Positions 32,074 through 43,641 of a stretch of DNA of 64,000 nucleotides are shown here, in pieces. How positions within the stretch are numbered: position 1 is the first letter of the stretch; each line of letters starts with the position of its first letter. The translations under genes and the position numbers were made by a program. Origin of the DNA: Balamuthia mandrillaris. Lineage: Eukaryota > Discosea > Longamoebia > Balamuthiidae. The stretch covers positions 1-64,000 of the forward strand of contig JAVKOQ010000092.1 of assembly GCA_031835245.1 (NCBI GenBank), read 5' to 3'. The notes under the pieces were generated by a model. The model was not told where the DNA came from. It saw only the letters and a list, made by a program, of their open reading frames with translations, and searched no databases.

Positions 32074-32829
32074 ATGCCAGCCAAGGTTTGTTCCACTTGA
32101 CGCACCAACCCTTCTTTTTGTGTGATGATGATGTGGATCTTTGCTTGATCGGAGTGTGATTTGTTTGTCTCGATTTTTTGTGTGTTACTGAAACGGCCCT
32201 TTCCCTCCTGTTTCATCTCTTGGTTATTTTTTTGTTGATCGGTTGCGTTTGGTCATGAAGCGAGGTGGAAGCCGTAAGAGTAAGAAGGCAACCCTCAAGT
32301 TTGCCATTGACTGTTCTTCTCCTGTGGAGGATGGCATCTTGGACCCCAACTCCTTTGTACGATTTTCATCACCCTTTCTTTCTCTCGCTCTGTCCGCTTC
32401 ACTCTCTTTCTCTCGTCACTTTGATGTTTACTCCCCACAAAATTGTTCACACACAAACAGGAGAAGTTTTTGCACGACAGAATCAAGGTGAACGGCAAGG
32501 CTGGTCAATTGGGCGACAAGGTCAAGATCACCAGGGAAAAGACAAAGATTCAAGTGAGCGCTCAGGCTCCTTTCTCCAAGAGGTACCTCAAGTATCTCAC
32601 AAAGAAATACCTGAAGAAGCAACAGCTCCGTGACTGGCTCCGTGTGGTCTCCCAGGACAAGAATACCTACGAGCTTAGGTACTGCCCTTTTACTTTTCAA
32701 CCGCTTCACTTTTCTCCCTTGTCTACCTCTATCCTTCGTGATATTGACCATTCCCGTTTGTTCTTCTTTATTCTCAGGTACTTCAACATCCACGACGCTG
32801 AGGAAGGAGAGGAGGCAGCTGCCCAGTAA
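32074..32829 (+). CDS. RPL22: Cytosolic ribosomal protein eL22
   Basis: Four exons (32074-32085, 32261-32356, 32461-32678, 32778-32829) give 125 residues. The sequence [48 protein letters not shown] and [14 protein letters not shown] with an acidic tail is diagnostic of eL22, a large-subunit surface protein near the exit tunnel. The tiny first exon (Met-Pro-Ala-Lys) is joined through a weak acceptor (atgaag). An alternative start is the in-frame ATG at 32255 with the upstream part as leader; the two products differ only in the first few residues. The end converges on the PGS1 gene. Confidence 0.95.
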
Positions 32830-32999
32830 ACGAAAAAATAAAAACCTATGTTGTCCCCTTCAACAAAGAAGCAGCTTCCAAGCTTTGTTTTCTTACGAAT
32901 ATAAAGCCGTAGCGTTGGCCCCATTCTTCTCTTTTCTCTCGGTCTCTCTTCATCTGTATTCTTTCGCTTCCTCTTTTCTTTTCTTCTTTGTTCGCTTGT

Positions 33000-35036
33000 T
33001 CAAAAGAAAGAAGACAAGTAGGGAGTGAGGTAAGGCAACCATGCTGCCGGCTGACGATCCGCTCTTTGGAACAGCTCCTCGGTGACGGGCTTTGCGTGTT
33101 CCCACAAGCTCTCCCGTTCCTTGTCCAAGCGCTCGGCCAACGCTGCGTCCTCTGTCAACAACACAACCGACGCTTCCAAATCCCTTTCCACCGACCGTTT
33201 TCCTTTTTGTTTTTTTTGTTCGTCAAAGAAGAAGAGAAGAGCTAAGAAGAGCTAGGGGACAAAGAAGCAAGAGGTTACCAAAGTTAGGACTGCCTAGAAT
33301 GGTGACACGAGCCGAAGAAGAGGATGGAGACGGAGAGAGCCAAAGTCCTTTGGCATGATAGGTCCATTTTTTGGAGGAGGGACCACCCTGTTGCCACTCG
33401 TACAGACGGATGGAGTTCTCTAGCCCGGCAGATCTGATCCGTTCAAAGAGAGCCCTCTCCAAACAGGTGTAACAATGAGTGATGTGACGAGCGACTCCGC
33501 TCCCTCCAAAGAAGCTGTTGGCTTCTGGGGCTGCTGTCAGTATCTCGATGCTTTGTTTTGTGCGTTGTTGCGAGGGAAAGTGGAGAAGGTCTTGGGTGTA
33601 GCGCTCTGTAAAGTTAAGGTAGGCTGACGAGATGTGAAAAGTGGAGAGCGGAGGGGAAGGAGAAGAATCGCAACTGCCACGAAAGAGGAAGGAGGTAATC
33701 TCTTCATCGTGGCGGATGCCGAAAGGAGCCATTTGCAGAGTGGGTAGAACCCATGTCGCTCCCCCTTTCTGCTTGTTGAGAGGAGGAGAAGAAGAAGAAG
33801 GTAATGGATGAAGACGAGACGAGTCACGGAGAAGAGAGGAGAGACGTCTGTTGGCTTCTTCCTTTGGAAGAAGAGCATTCGATTCCACCTGTTTGCTTCT
33901 GGGATCTAAATGCCAGGAGAGATCGCCCACTGTTTCCATCAGGCGTGAGAAAAAGTGGGCCAGAGCAGGAGCCTGCTCCATCACCATGTAGCGATCCTTC
34001 CGATCGGTGAAGTAATCCGTGGAGAGATTCGCTCTGTTGTGTGTTTGGCAAGTCAAAAAAAACAAAACTACAGAGAGGAGAAGAAGTAGAAAGGAAGAAA
34101 TGAAGAACGAACCCACTGAGAATGAGGTCATCATCGAATAGGAAAGCTTTGATGTGCGAAAGACCAAAGACTTCCTTGAAGCGAGGAGAGGGCACCAAGC
34201 GGTGCCCCCACTGCCACCAAAGCGGAGCAGGCACCTGAAAGAGAGTGACTTTCACCCTCTCAGGAAAGGCGGCTTGGAGGCGATGGAGTTCCTCCAGTCC
34301 TTTAGGGTCGCGAGTGCTGCGGCAGTGGTCAAAGTGGAGGTGAACTTGAAGCTGTGAATTTGCACGACAAGCAGAGTGGAGAGCGGCCATCAGCCTATCC
34401 ACTTGCGGAGAGGACGTGCCGAGATAGAGGGCAGAGAGGACCACTCTGTGTTGGGCTTGCTTTATGCCTTCCTACAAAACGCAGTGATGAGAGAGAGAGA
34501 GAGAGAGAGAGAAAGGAGAGAGAAGAGAGGAAGGGGAGAGAGAGAGAGAGAGAGAGGAAGGGAGAGAGAGAGAGAGAGAGAGAGAGCAGAAAAGCAGAGA
34601 AGCAGAAGAGAATAACCTCCAATCGATCTAAAAACTGGGAGGGTTGCTCCAAGAATTGCACTCGATGGGGGTCGACCTCAAAAGCGGGTCCACGTTCGTT
34701 CAGCCAACGAAACATGGAGTTGAGTTGAGAGTGGCGAAAGTGCTCGTCGGGTTTAGGTCCACCATCCTCCGTGTCCTCATTGACACCGTTGGTGTGGGTC
34801 GAAAAAGAAGGGGATGAACAAAAGTGAGGCCGACAAAGCCACGGGGAGGTAGCCAACGTTACTCGTTTCTTTGCATCAAGTGTGGAAAGCAAAAAAAAAG
34901 CATGAGAAGGAAGTAGCTAGAGCAAATGTGGTGGTTCACTTGGTACCAAGAAAGGCAGAGGGTGTGCCCTCAGCGACACCCTTTTACACGACGGCAGCGA
35001 GAACGGCACCAACCGAGGCAAACCACCACTCTTCAT
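33000..35036 (-). CDS. PGS1: CDP-diacylglycerol-glycerol-3-phosphate 3-phosphatidyltransferase (PGS1)
   Basis: Five exons (35036-34947, 34868-34617, 34471-34113, 34033-33279, 33202-33000) encode about 552 residues. Two phospholipase-D-type HxK motifs are visible: HIKAFLFDDDLILSGANLS and HAKGLWLSP with GSPNFG. RVVLSALYLGTSS and the final RSVERDLEASVVLLTED are typical of PGS1, which makes phosphatidylglycerophosphate, the committed step of cardiolipin synthesis in mitochondria. The inferred first exon supplies an Arg/Ser-rich, acid-free presequence (MKSGGLPRLVPFSLPSCKR), fitting mitochondrial import; this exon is predicted by phase and composition. The enzyme has extra Ser/Pro inserts between the two halves. 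GA-rich introns (CT in the sense strand) are prominent at 34490-34586. Confidence 0.9.
34490..34586 (+). repeat. (GA)n-rich microsatellite in a PGS1 intron
   Basis: Long interrupted GA run on the + strand, CT-rich on the sense strand of PGS1, in the intron between the second and third exons. Confidence 0.9.
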
Positions 35037-35142
35037 CTTCGGATTTTTTTTTCCAAGAAAGAAAGAAAAACCAAACGACTTCGCCTCAGGTAGCCGGTGG
35101 TGCCTGAGGCGGCCACACGGCAAGAGAGGTGGGGAGGAGGTC

Positions 35143-35261
35143 GGATACGGCCATACTGCGGAGAAAGCACCGCTTCCCGTCCGATCAGCGAAGTTAAGCT
35201 CCGCCAGGCGATGTTAGTACTGGGGTGGGTGACCACCCGGGAATCCATCGTGCTGTATCCT
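35143..35261 (+). rRNA. 5S ribosomal RNA, copy 1
   Basis: 119-base 5S rRNA gene, from GGATACGGCCATACTGCG to CGTGCTGTATCC, followed by a long T run that serves as RNA polymerase III terminator. The conserved loop GCGAAGTTAAGCTCC and the end helix (GGATAC..GTATCC) are intact. It closely resembles the Acanthamoeba 5S as recalled. The 12 bases directly upstream (GGGGAGGAGGTC) are shared with the second copy, so they may be an upstream polymerase III element. It is a single dispersed gene, not part of a tandem array. Confidence 0.97.
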
Positions 35262-35356
35262 TTTTTTTTTTTTTAAAAGCTGTTGCCCTCTTTGTTTCTC
35301 TAAACGTGCCGACGAACTGACCGGCTCATTCAACACTTTCAAAGCTTCCTTGCCTT

Positions 35357-35415
<59 letters not shown>

Positions 35416-36160
35416 CCTCCCTCCCTCCCTCCTGCTTTGGTGCAGCCGATGAATGTTTCTTCCTGTTCCCACAATGCCAAACCCTTCGTCTGGCACGTAT
35501 AAAACCACCGCCGCTCCCTACCTATGGCTCTTTCTTCTTTCACTCAGGTCTGACAACCAGCCTGTCACACAAACTTTTTATGGATTTGTGGAAGGTCAAA
35601 CAGAGGACCCAGAGCGAAAAGGAAGGGACTTGAGAAAGGAGTGGTGGGTGGGATGGGAAGGGGAAAAACACGAGAGCGAAAGGGAGAAGAGAGAGAAGAG
35701 AGGGGGGAAGCGACAAGCTGAACTCTTTTTTTTTTTTCGTTTCTTCTTTTCTCGTTGTTGTGTTTTTCTTCTTTCTCTCTTCTCCCGTTCCTTTTTCGTT
35801 TCGACCGAGAAAGCCTTGCTTCCACTTTTCTGTAACAGGTCCTCGGTTGGGGGTTTTTCGTGAACCTCTTTCACGCTTGGGATCACTTCTGGTGGCAAGG
35901 TTACAGATCACTGCGTAGAAAACAAACAAGAAGAAATGAGCGGTGGTGTTTTGGTTTGAAGGCGAAAGCAAAAGTGAGAGAAGAAGGGAAGTGGGTAGGT
36001 CTCCACCAGCACGAGCGGCAACACCTTCCGCGGCGTGAGGGCTTCCTGCATTTGTTACTCTCTCTCTCATCTTCTTTCTCCATAGACATGAGAGACGAGA
36101 CAAAAAAAAAAAAAGGTTGCAGCTTTTTCTATCCCGCACAACCAAAAACATACCAAGAAG
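35262..36160. other. Unresolved region with CT microsatellite
   Basis: About 900 bases after the first 5S gene. A (CT)n/(CCCT)n run fills 35359-35432. Open frames exist on both strands: + from about 35453 (MFLPVPTMPNPSSGTYK) and - around 35850-35900 (VIPSVKEVHEKPPTEDLLQK or, in another frame, RGPVTEKWKQGFLGR). A plausible acceptor/donor pair can be drawn for either strand, so a small spliced gene is likely, but its strand could not be settled. Confidence 0.35.
35359..35432 (+). repeat. (CT)n/(CCCT)n microsatellite
   Basis: About 27 CT units then several CCCT units, 100 bases downstream of 5S copy 1. Confidence 0.92.
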
Positions 36161-37297
36161 ATGAAGAAGAGCAAGCGCTGCATGACGGAGGAGGAGGAGG
36201 AGGTGCAAGCAAAGCGTGATGCGAGGAGGAAGACAGAGGAGAAGAAGCGGAGGAGAGTTGAGGACGCTGTGAAGGAGAGGAGTGAGAACAGCTCGCTGTT
36301 GCCTCTGGAGCTGTGGTCGCTGATCACGAGCTACTTGGACGCGCGTACTCTCCTTAGTTTGAGCCGCACTTGCTCTCTGTTTCGTACTCTTGCTGCTGCA
36401 CCTTCTGTTTGGGCTCCTTCTGCACGACTAGAAGAGATCGTTTCTTTCATTCTTTCCCCAGAACAGGTCTCTACTTCTTCTTTTCCTTTTCTTTGGCTTC
36501 TTTGTTAATCTTTTGCATCTCTCAAACAGGAATTGGAGAAGAAGATGCGTTTCAACGGCTTTTTGGGCCTTCTCCTGCAACGTCGACAGTACGCTCAGGC
36601 CAGATGGCTGCTGGGCACTCACTTTAAACTCTTCCAACCTTCCTTCTATCTTCAAGCGGCAGAAGCAAAACCACATGAAAAAGAAAAGAGCAAGAAGAAA
36701 AAGAGAGCGTGGAAGGTGGCAGGAGTCAAGTTAGAGCGTCGAGGCGAGAGGCCAGTGGGCCTGGAGACCTTGGTTGTGTGGAGGGTGCACCTTGTAGACA
36801 AAGCAGAAGACGAAGCATCCTCTTCGACCTTTTCTCTCGCAAAAGGAAAGGGTACTGCAGCGGAACCGTTTCTTCTGGACGAAGACGAGTCGAAAGGAAG
36901 AGAGGAAGTGGAAGCAGGAGGAGAAGAAATGAGTCCTATAGTTTGGGTTGAAGCACACCTTGCTTGGAGGCGGTTGATGATGGAGTGGATTGGCCCCACC
37001 GATAAGCTCGTTTGGACAGAGTCGAGCCTTCACGCAACAAGCAGCTACTTTGCCTCGGTGTACCTCATCGAGAACGAAAGCAAACAGGAGCACCTCCCCG
37101 CCATCACCTCCAACGACGCCCTACCAACCTCCAGCTGCCCGTTCAAGCGGTTATTCCACGTTTCAACCCCAATCGCCATGCCCCACGTGCAGGAAGGCCC
37201 CGAGCCTTGCAAGCAGGTCTTGCGCAAACAGGTGCAAGAGGCCTTGCGCCTCATCGCCGCCGAGAGCGGCTGCCAACGCGCTCACATTACCTCTTGA
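36161..37297 (+). CDS. F-box protein
   Basis: Two exons (36161-36466, 36530-37297) encode 357 residues. After a Lys/Glu-rich N-terminus (residues 1-45) comes an F-box-like segment, LLPLELWSLITSYLDARTLL followed by RTCSLFRTLAA (about residues 47-85). The remaining about 270 residues have no recognised repeats; they contain a short basic NLS-like run (KEKSKKKKRAWK) and an acidic stretch. Inferred to be a substrate receptor of a cullin-1 ubiquitin ligase with an uncharacterised target-binding domain. The intron is short (63 bases) and CT-rich. It is the third F-box protein in the window but not obviously related to the other two. Confidence 0.78.
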
Positions 37298-38034
37298 TAA
37301 GATAGGAGAGGCGAATGAATAGACATTTTTTTTGTTTTGGGGAGAAACCCATAATGCCAAGACAAGTGGCAAGCCCTTTAAATAGATTTTTCGGCCAACT
37401 CCACATATTCAGTTAATGGACCTTCTAGGTTTTAACAGACATGATGAGCGGTTGTTGCCGCCCTCTTCTGGGCGAGAAGTGGCTTCCCCAACTCTTGTTA
37501 CGCGCATAATTGCCACTTTGCAACCAAATCTGATCACCACAAACCCCATATATCCCTCTTAGTAAACAAAAAAAAAAAGTGTTCCTCCTATCCGTAGCGC
37601 TCCTGCTTGTGGTCGCTGCAATACCATGCGCACTATGCATGCCATCGTTCCTGCTGCACGATGTGTGATGAGACAAAATAATGACCATACAACAAGAATA
37701 TGGCCGAGCAAAAGAACGGTACAACGGAAGCCCTGAAAGAGAGAATAAAATGATACGGGGACAAAGAGGAAGAAAAAGAAAGCAAAAAAAAAAAAAACCA
37801 CAACAAAACGCAGACAGGAAAGCAAAATGATTAAACCCATTTTTCTTCTTCAGGGAAGGTGTGGGGTTTATTTGGTTCGCTGGCTTACCGGCTGAACCGC
37901 CTCACACCGCGGATCGGCTCTGCATTGCACTCTTGCAGAGTTTGTTGCAACGGTCCACCTCTTTACAGAATAACAAGAAATGATTTTATGGAATGTAGCA
38001 TATGGCTACACTGCAAGAAAGCGGGGAGGAGGTC
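37298..38034. other. Intergenic region upstream of 5S copy 2
   Basis: About 740 bases. Minus-strand open frames (37425-37840) are hydrophobic because of a T-rich tract and match no family. No gene supported. Confidence 0.45.
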
Positions 38035-38153
38035 GGATACGGCCATACTGCGGAGAAAGCACCGCTTCCCGTCCGATCAGCGAAGTTAAGCTCCGCCAGG
38101 CGATGTTAGTACTGGGGTGGGTGACCACCCGGGAATCCATCGTGCTGTATCCT
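38035..38153 (+). rRNA. 5S ribosomal RNA, copy 2
   Basis: Identical in sequence to the copy 2.9 kb upstream over the whole 119 bases as read, with the same 12-base upstream box GGGGAGGAGGTC and a T-run terminator (38153-38159). Same strand as copy 1; an F-box gene lies between them. Confidence 0.97.
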
Positions 38154-38806
38154 TTTTTTAATTATGCCGTTTGACTCTTGCGCCTTTCTTTTTGCCCTGC
38201 CCATCCATGCTATTTTCATCCACTTATAAGAGGGTTTCAATTATATCTCCTATCCTTTGAGTCGAGATAATGTTTCAAGCATCCGTCAACAACCCCTCTC
38301 TCTTGAGGTATCCATCAAGCTGTTGTTGCCTTATCAGATTCTGCTGCAAGATCAAGCGGTGGGCGACAGGCTGACAGCTTGGAACAGCAGGTTTTGGAGC
38401 TCATAGCTGTCGTATTTTGGAGCAGCTACGGCAATAGCGGCCGCTGAGGTACAGCTGTTGAGCATGTAGGCAACGGACGGCGGGTGCTTTGCGGTAGTTC
38501 TCTTGTACCTGAGAAAGCAGCGTCAGCCAACCCGAAAAATGGGATCCTGCCCCGATACTTGCCTTCTCCATTCGCTTGCAGTTAGCAGTGTTTGTGGGCC
38601 CATAGGGCGAGCAGCGACGACGGCCACGGGGATCCGACCTCTGTTTGTCTCTTTAGCAGTATGGTGGCCCTACGCCAAAGAGAGTGACCCTTCATTTTGC
38701 CGACTAAAATCCTTTCCTTTCATTGAACGACCTTTCATCAAAGAAAGTTATAAGGTGAGGCAATAAAACCAAAGGAAGTCGAGAACCGAGGCGAAGGGAC
38801 GCACGA
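38154..38806. other. Intergenic region
   Basis: About 650 bases between 5S copy 2 and the tail-anchored protein gene. No protein or RNA gene recognised. Mixed base composition, no GTCGACA. Confidence 0.45.
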
Positions 38807-40063
38807 ATGTCGCAGAAGGACAAGGACAAGGACAAGGAGAGCAAGAAGAAGGTAAAGAAGGAGAAGAAAGAGGAGCAGCGAAAAGAAAAGAGCGCAAAGG
38901 AGAAGGATGGCGGTTCCTTTCGGTTCAGCTCGGTGCTGGAGAAGTTGGCCACGGCCAAACGCAAGAAGCGCAGCAAGCGTACGGGTATTGAGGAACTTAC
39001 CTCGGCTGTTTCAACAGAGGAGAACCGTTTGACCAAGAGCGAGAGAACACGCTCTCTCCTCCATGACATCGACTTGAAAGACAAACAACCTCCAGTCAAA
39101 GAATCTGCAACTGCGAAAACCACCCAAAAGCCTTCTTCTTCCACTTCGGCTGTTATCGAAAACAACGAACTCATACGAGAACCAACAAAAGGGATAGACA
39201 AATACAGGCTCAAGGCGCCAGAAACAGCGAACAAAGCTGGGTCACTTCCCACTCGTAGATATTCCAAAACGGATGCTGCCATCCGACCCCGGCTGGAACG
39301 ACCTCGCTCCTCCTCTCCTCTTCAAGAGAGAAGCAAAGAAAAGCAGCAGCAACAACAAGAGCAAAGGCAGAAAGAACGAGATCAAGAAGAGCAACTACGA
39401 CCACTGAGTGCAAGACAGCACTTGGAGCGAAACAAAGAGAGATTGTTGGCTTCTTCCAACTTGGAGACGACTTCTGTTGATAGCGACGCCAATAGGAACG
39501 GTGAAGAACTCGACGACAAAGGAGGCGATAAGACTTTGGGAAAAGGAGCGAAAGCCAACAGACTGATAGACCAGTTCAGAAAGAAACAATTAGGTAACAT
39601 CTCTCTTTGGTGTTCGTAACATTGTTGCTAAACCCACAAACCTTCCTTCCCATCGATACCAGGAATGCCAGTCACAGAAGAAGAAGTGAAACGATACAAA
39701 GAGCAAATGCTGAAAAAATACGAGGAAGAGCAAAAAGAAAACGCAGCGGTCCTCAAAAAGAAGAAAGAGTTTGTGGAGTGGGAGAAGAAGCAACAAAAAG
39801 CAAAGTTGCGTCGAAAGTCGATGCCTGCAGTTGCCTACCATCCCGCCGCTGTGAACAGACGAACGAGGTTGAGCACCAACAACCTCAGTAACAGAAACTT
39901 AAGCAGCGTTCTGATCCAGAAAGTGAAGGACGAGTATCAAGAGAATCCAACGCATACCGTGGCCACCATTTTGGGGTTTGTGTCGGTGATTGTGTTGGTG
40001 GTCGTGTTTTTTGTTGTGCAGCGAATCCTATCTTGGTATCTTAATACTTCGTATGGGATTTAG
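38807..40063 (+). CDS. Tail-anchored charged protein of unknown function
   Basis: Two exons (38807-39593, 39663-40063) encode 395 residues. The first 60 residues are Lys/Asp/Glu/Ser rich (KDKDKDKESKKKVKKEKK). The middle is disordered, with a poly-Gln/Arg stretch (KEKQQQQQEQRQKERDQEEQ, about residues 185-205). Residues about 264-320 look helical and may form a coiled coil. The C-terminus has one hydrophobic span, VATILGFVSVIVLVVVFFVV, followed by nine or so luminal-type residues, so it is a tail-anchored membrane protein of ER or mitochondrial outer membrane. No known family recognised. A GA microsatellite follows the stop at about 40110-40131. Confidence 0.8.
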
Positions 40064-40199
40064 TTGTTTGAAAGAGCAAAAAATTCTCATTCTCGTCTTT
40101 CTTCGACAGAGAGAGAGAGAGAGAGAGAGAGAAAAAGAACGCAAGAGAGAAAAGGAAGAAGAAGGCTTACAAGAAAGAAGCAAAAGTTGAATTGAAGCA

Positions 40200-43100
40200 C
40201 TAATCACGAGACAAAGCGTGTATCCGTTTCAACAAAGGATCATGACGCGGAGCTACTTGTTTGATAAGAAGGATGCTTCCCTCTGGATGTCCTTCCCAAG
40301 CTTCAAACGAACGCGAGAAGGATCGGGTGACTGCTTCCATGTTGTTCCTTCGTTCTTTCTCTTTCTGCTCTTCCGCTTCGCCCTCCTCTGTTTTGTGATT
40401 GTAGATTCCAACAAAATAAGTGGCAGTGTAAGGAAAGTTGTTTGTTGTGACCGTTTCTTTCTCCTTTTCCTTCTTTGTTTCTGTTGATGATTCTTGTAGA
40501 AGGAGTTGTTCGAGTTTGTTGTAGATGTTATGAAAGGTGCCAACGAAAGGATGAAGAAGTGTGTTGCCGAGTTGCTCCACTTCCGTTATAAACACCACCA
40601 TTCGCGATTCCATCCATCCCACGCTATTGGTTATATAGTTAGCAGGATAAGGAAGGCAGAGAGAATAACGAACAGAAGAAGAAGAAAGCAAAGAATACCT
40701 GGAGTGTAAATCTTTCTCTGATAGACAGCACAGATCAAACTGAAAGTAAGACTTGTACATGTGGAAGTAATCAGGAGCTTCGAACAATTGGCTCCAACTA
40801 TTAGGAGACAAAGACTCGCTAAAGACAGATCCGCCCTCTGATGCTGGCTCACTTTCAGCATGCAACTTGGCGGTACATTTGTGTGCTCGTTGTAACTCGT
40901 TTCGAAGAATTCTAACATAAGAGATGTGTAAGAACAATCAAAAGGAAAATAGGAAGAAAGAAAATGAGAGAGAAAGCGAGAGGAAAAACAAACTTGAAAG
41001 TAGATTGTGTAATGTTACGAGCAGAGTTTTTGACAGGCGCGGAAGGAGTAAGAATGGTCATGAGTTCATTTTCACTTTCACGTTCGTAGTTTGTAGTAAC
41101 GAGAGAAACGTGAGATTTGCTCCAATCCCATCCAGAAAACGTGGCAAAGAAAAAGTCGAGCAGCGTTTGGTCGGAGAGCAAGTTGCCAACAGGATAATGG
41201 ACGCATGCCCATGCCACCATTACCGACCATGAAAAACTGCCCAAGAAACACATAGAGTTGGAAAGTAAACCTCTCGCTATTTTCGTAACAGCAAACAATT
41301 ATAAGGCATAATAAGTAAACAAATGAAAGCAGAAAGTTAACAGTTAGAAGGCCAAAAGAAAGAAGGCTAAGATACCTTTCGCCCAAAGCTTAACAGCGCG
41401 TAAAACTCTCCTAAATATGGGTAGTTGTTGTTCAGATAATGAGTTTAGAAGAACCATGGTGTCGCGAGGCCCGTGCAAACACCGGATGCTGGATTTGTCA
41501 AAAAAACGAAGTTGGCTTTCTTTTACTTGTTCAGGAGGACCAGGTGTGATGTTGCTCGGATAGCTGCAATATAAGATATCCAACTTTCAAAATATTTAAA
41601 ATTAGAAGTGAAAAAGAATAACAAAATGGCAAGATGAGAGAGAGAGAGAGAGAGAGAGAGATACCTTAATGTCATAAATAACAGCTCTCATGATTGGAAC
41701 TAACGCATCAAATGCGAAAGAAAGCACTTTAGCTCCCTGCATCACTTTCAATCTGGCAGCCAGCTGCTCAAAGAAAGTCTCCACAGAAAGCAATGCAGAG
41801 GGCGGACCCACGCAAAGTACATCCACATCGCTGTTCGCCGAATGTACCCCTAAACGATAACTTCCAAGGGCGAACAAACTACCGTAACAAGTCTTCTCTC
41901 TGTCGTTTTCTGCTTCTTCTTGAGCAAATGGTGCTAACATCTTTTTGCAAACGAGTTCCAACTTTTCCAGAGCTTCTCTTCGACGATTACATTGTGCTTT
42001 TGTTTCATATAAACCTGGTTGAGCACGAAGGTACTTTGACAAAGGCGTTGGTTGTTCTTCTTCCTCTTCTGCCAATGCCTCATCAGCTTCCTCTTCCGTC
42101 TTCGTCTTTGTTGCTGCTTGCTCCATCCCTGGCAGGTCTGCCGTTCCGTTAAACTTTAGCACGCAACGAACTCCAAAATGATCCGATGGAAACAATGTTA
42201 CTGTTGTCACTCCTTGCTTTTTGCCTTCTTCCTCTTCTTCCTCTCCTTCGTTCTCCTCCTCTTCTTTCGACAGTTGAATCTCGAATGGTTCAGTTCCAAG
42301 TAGAGTAACTTCTGTTGGTTGCCACCGACGAAAAGGAGAGCGGACGAGAATACGATCAAGGCGACGAGAAGCGCCTGTTTGAGAGTTGAGAGCGGCAAGG
42401 TTGTTGACAGATGGATCGAAGGTGAAGCCGGCTTCAGACATATGAAGAGTGAGCCAGCTGTCCTCAAAGTCACCTCTTATGAGTTGGTTCTCTTTGGCCT
42501 CATCTCCAAAGTTGAAGTCTCCCATCAACACACAATCTGTTCCATCATCCTGTTTATTTTTAAATAAAAGTTTAGAAAAGAAAGAAAAGCATTTGAAAAG
42601 GAGAAACGAACCTCATCTAAGCCCAAAGGACAGGCTCCCGAAAACACAATGCTGAGTTGTCGTTTTCGCTTGTAGAGAAGTGCATCGCGTTTGGACACAG
42701 TGGTGTGTTCAGCAACATGGTATTCGCTCGTCAAATGAACGACTGGCAGATAGACTAGCCGGTTGTTTAGCTTAATACATCCCAAAATAACTCCTTTGTT
42801 TTGGGAGAACTTTGCCATTTGCAAGCTTTTGTCAGGAGAGTGAAGAAAGGAGCGAGAGTGAAAATTTGAGCAATATGTTCAGAGGAATTCTACTGGAGAC
42901 GAAAGAAGGAAGACGAGGAAGAAAGAAGAATGAAGGAAGAAAGAAGAGGAAGCAGAAGGAACAAAGAAAGAAAAGAAGAAAGAAGAAATATTACCTATGA
43001 AAAGGGATTCGGCAAAGTAGAACTTGTCCATATGGAGTGATAGTGGACCCCCTCTCTGGTATCTCCGACACATAATATCCCTCCCTGACCCATTCCTCCG

Positions 43101-43601
43101 CCAACAGGGCCTTCAGGAAAGGTCTTGTCACTTCCTCCAGCCCAATAACGTCCGCCTCGCTCCGTCTCAGCAGCTCCAACAGGACAGGAATCCTTCGAGC
43201 GGTGTGTATCTTCTCTTTCAAGTAATGATCAAATAACACGTTGAAGGTGACCACCACCAGCTCTTCCATCCGCCTGGTTTCCTCGTTTCGCTCCTCGTCT
43301 TCGTTCGTTGCTGAAGTTTCTCTCCATTCATCCCATTCTTTGTCGAAACGAAAGATAGGAAGGTCCAAGAAACGAATGGAGGCTTCTTTTTCTTTTCGTT
43401 CTTGTTTGGCTCTGTCTCTGCTTTCTTTCTTGTGTTGGCGAAGCTCGGCTTTACGACCGCGAGAGGCTTTTTTGGTTTTGGGCTCCGTTTCTTTGAGCTT
43501 CTCTCCAACTTTTCTTCGTGGCTTCTCTTTCGGCTCAGCTCCTTGTTGAAGAGTCACAAACGCAACGAACAGTTAGCGAAGAGAGAGAGAGAGAAGAAGG
43601 A

Positions 43602-43641
<40 letters not shown>

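Noticed and set aside
37425-37840. Hydrophobic minus-strand frames
   Set aside because: Hydrophobicity comes from a T-rich tract; no family, no splice context.
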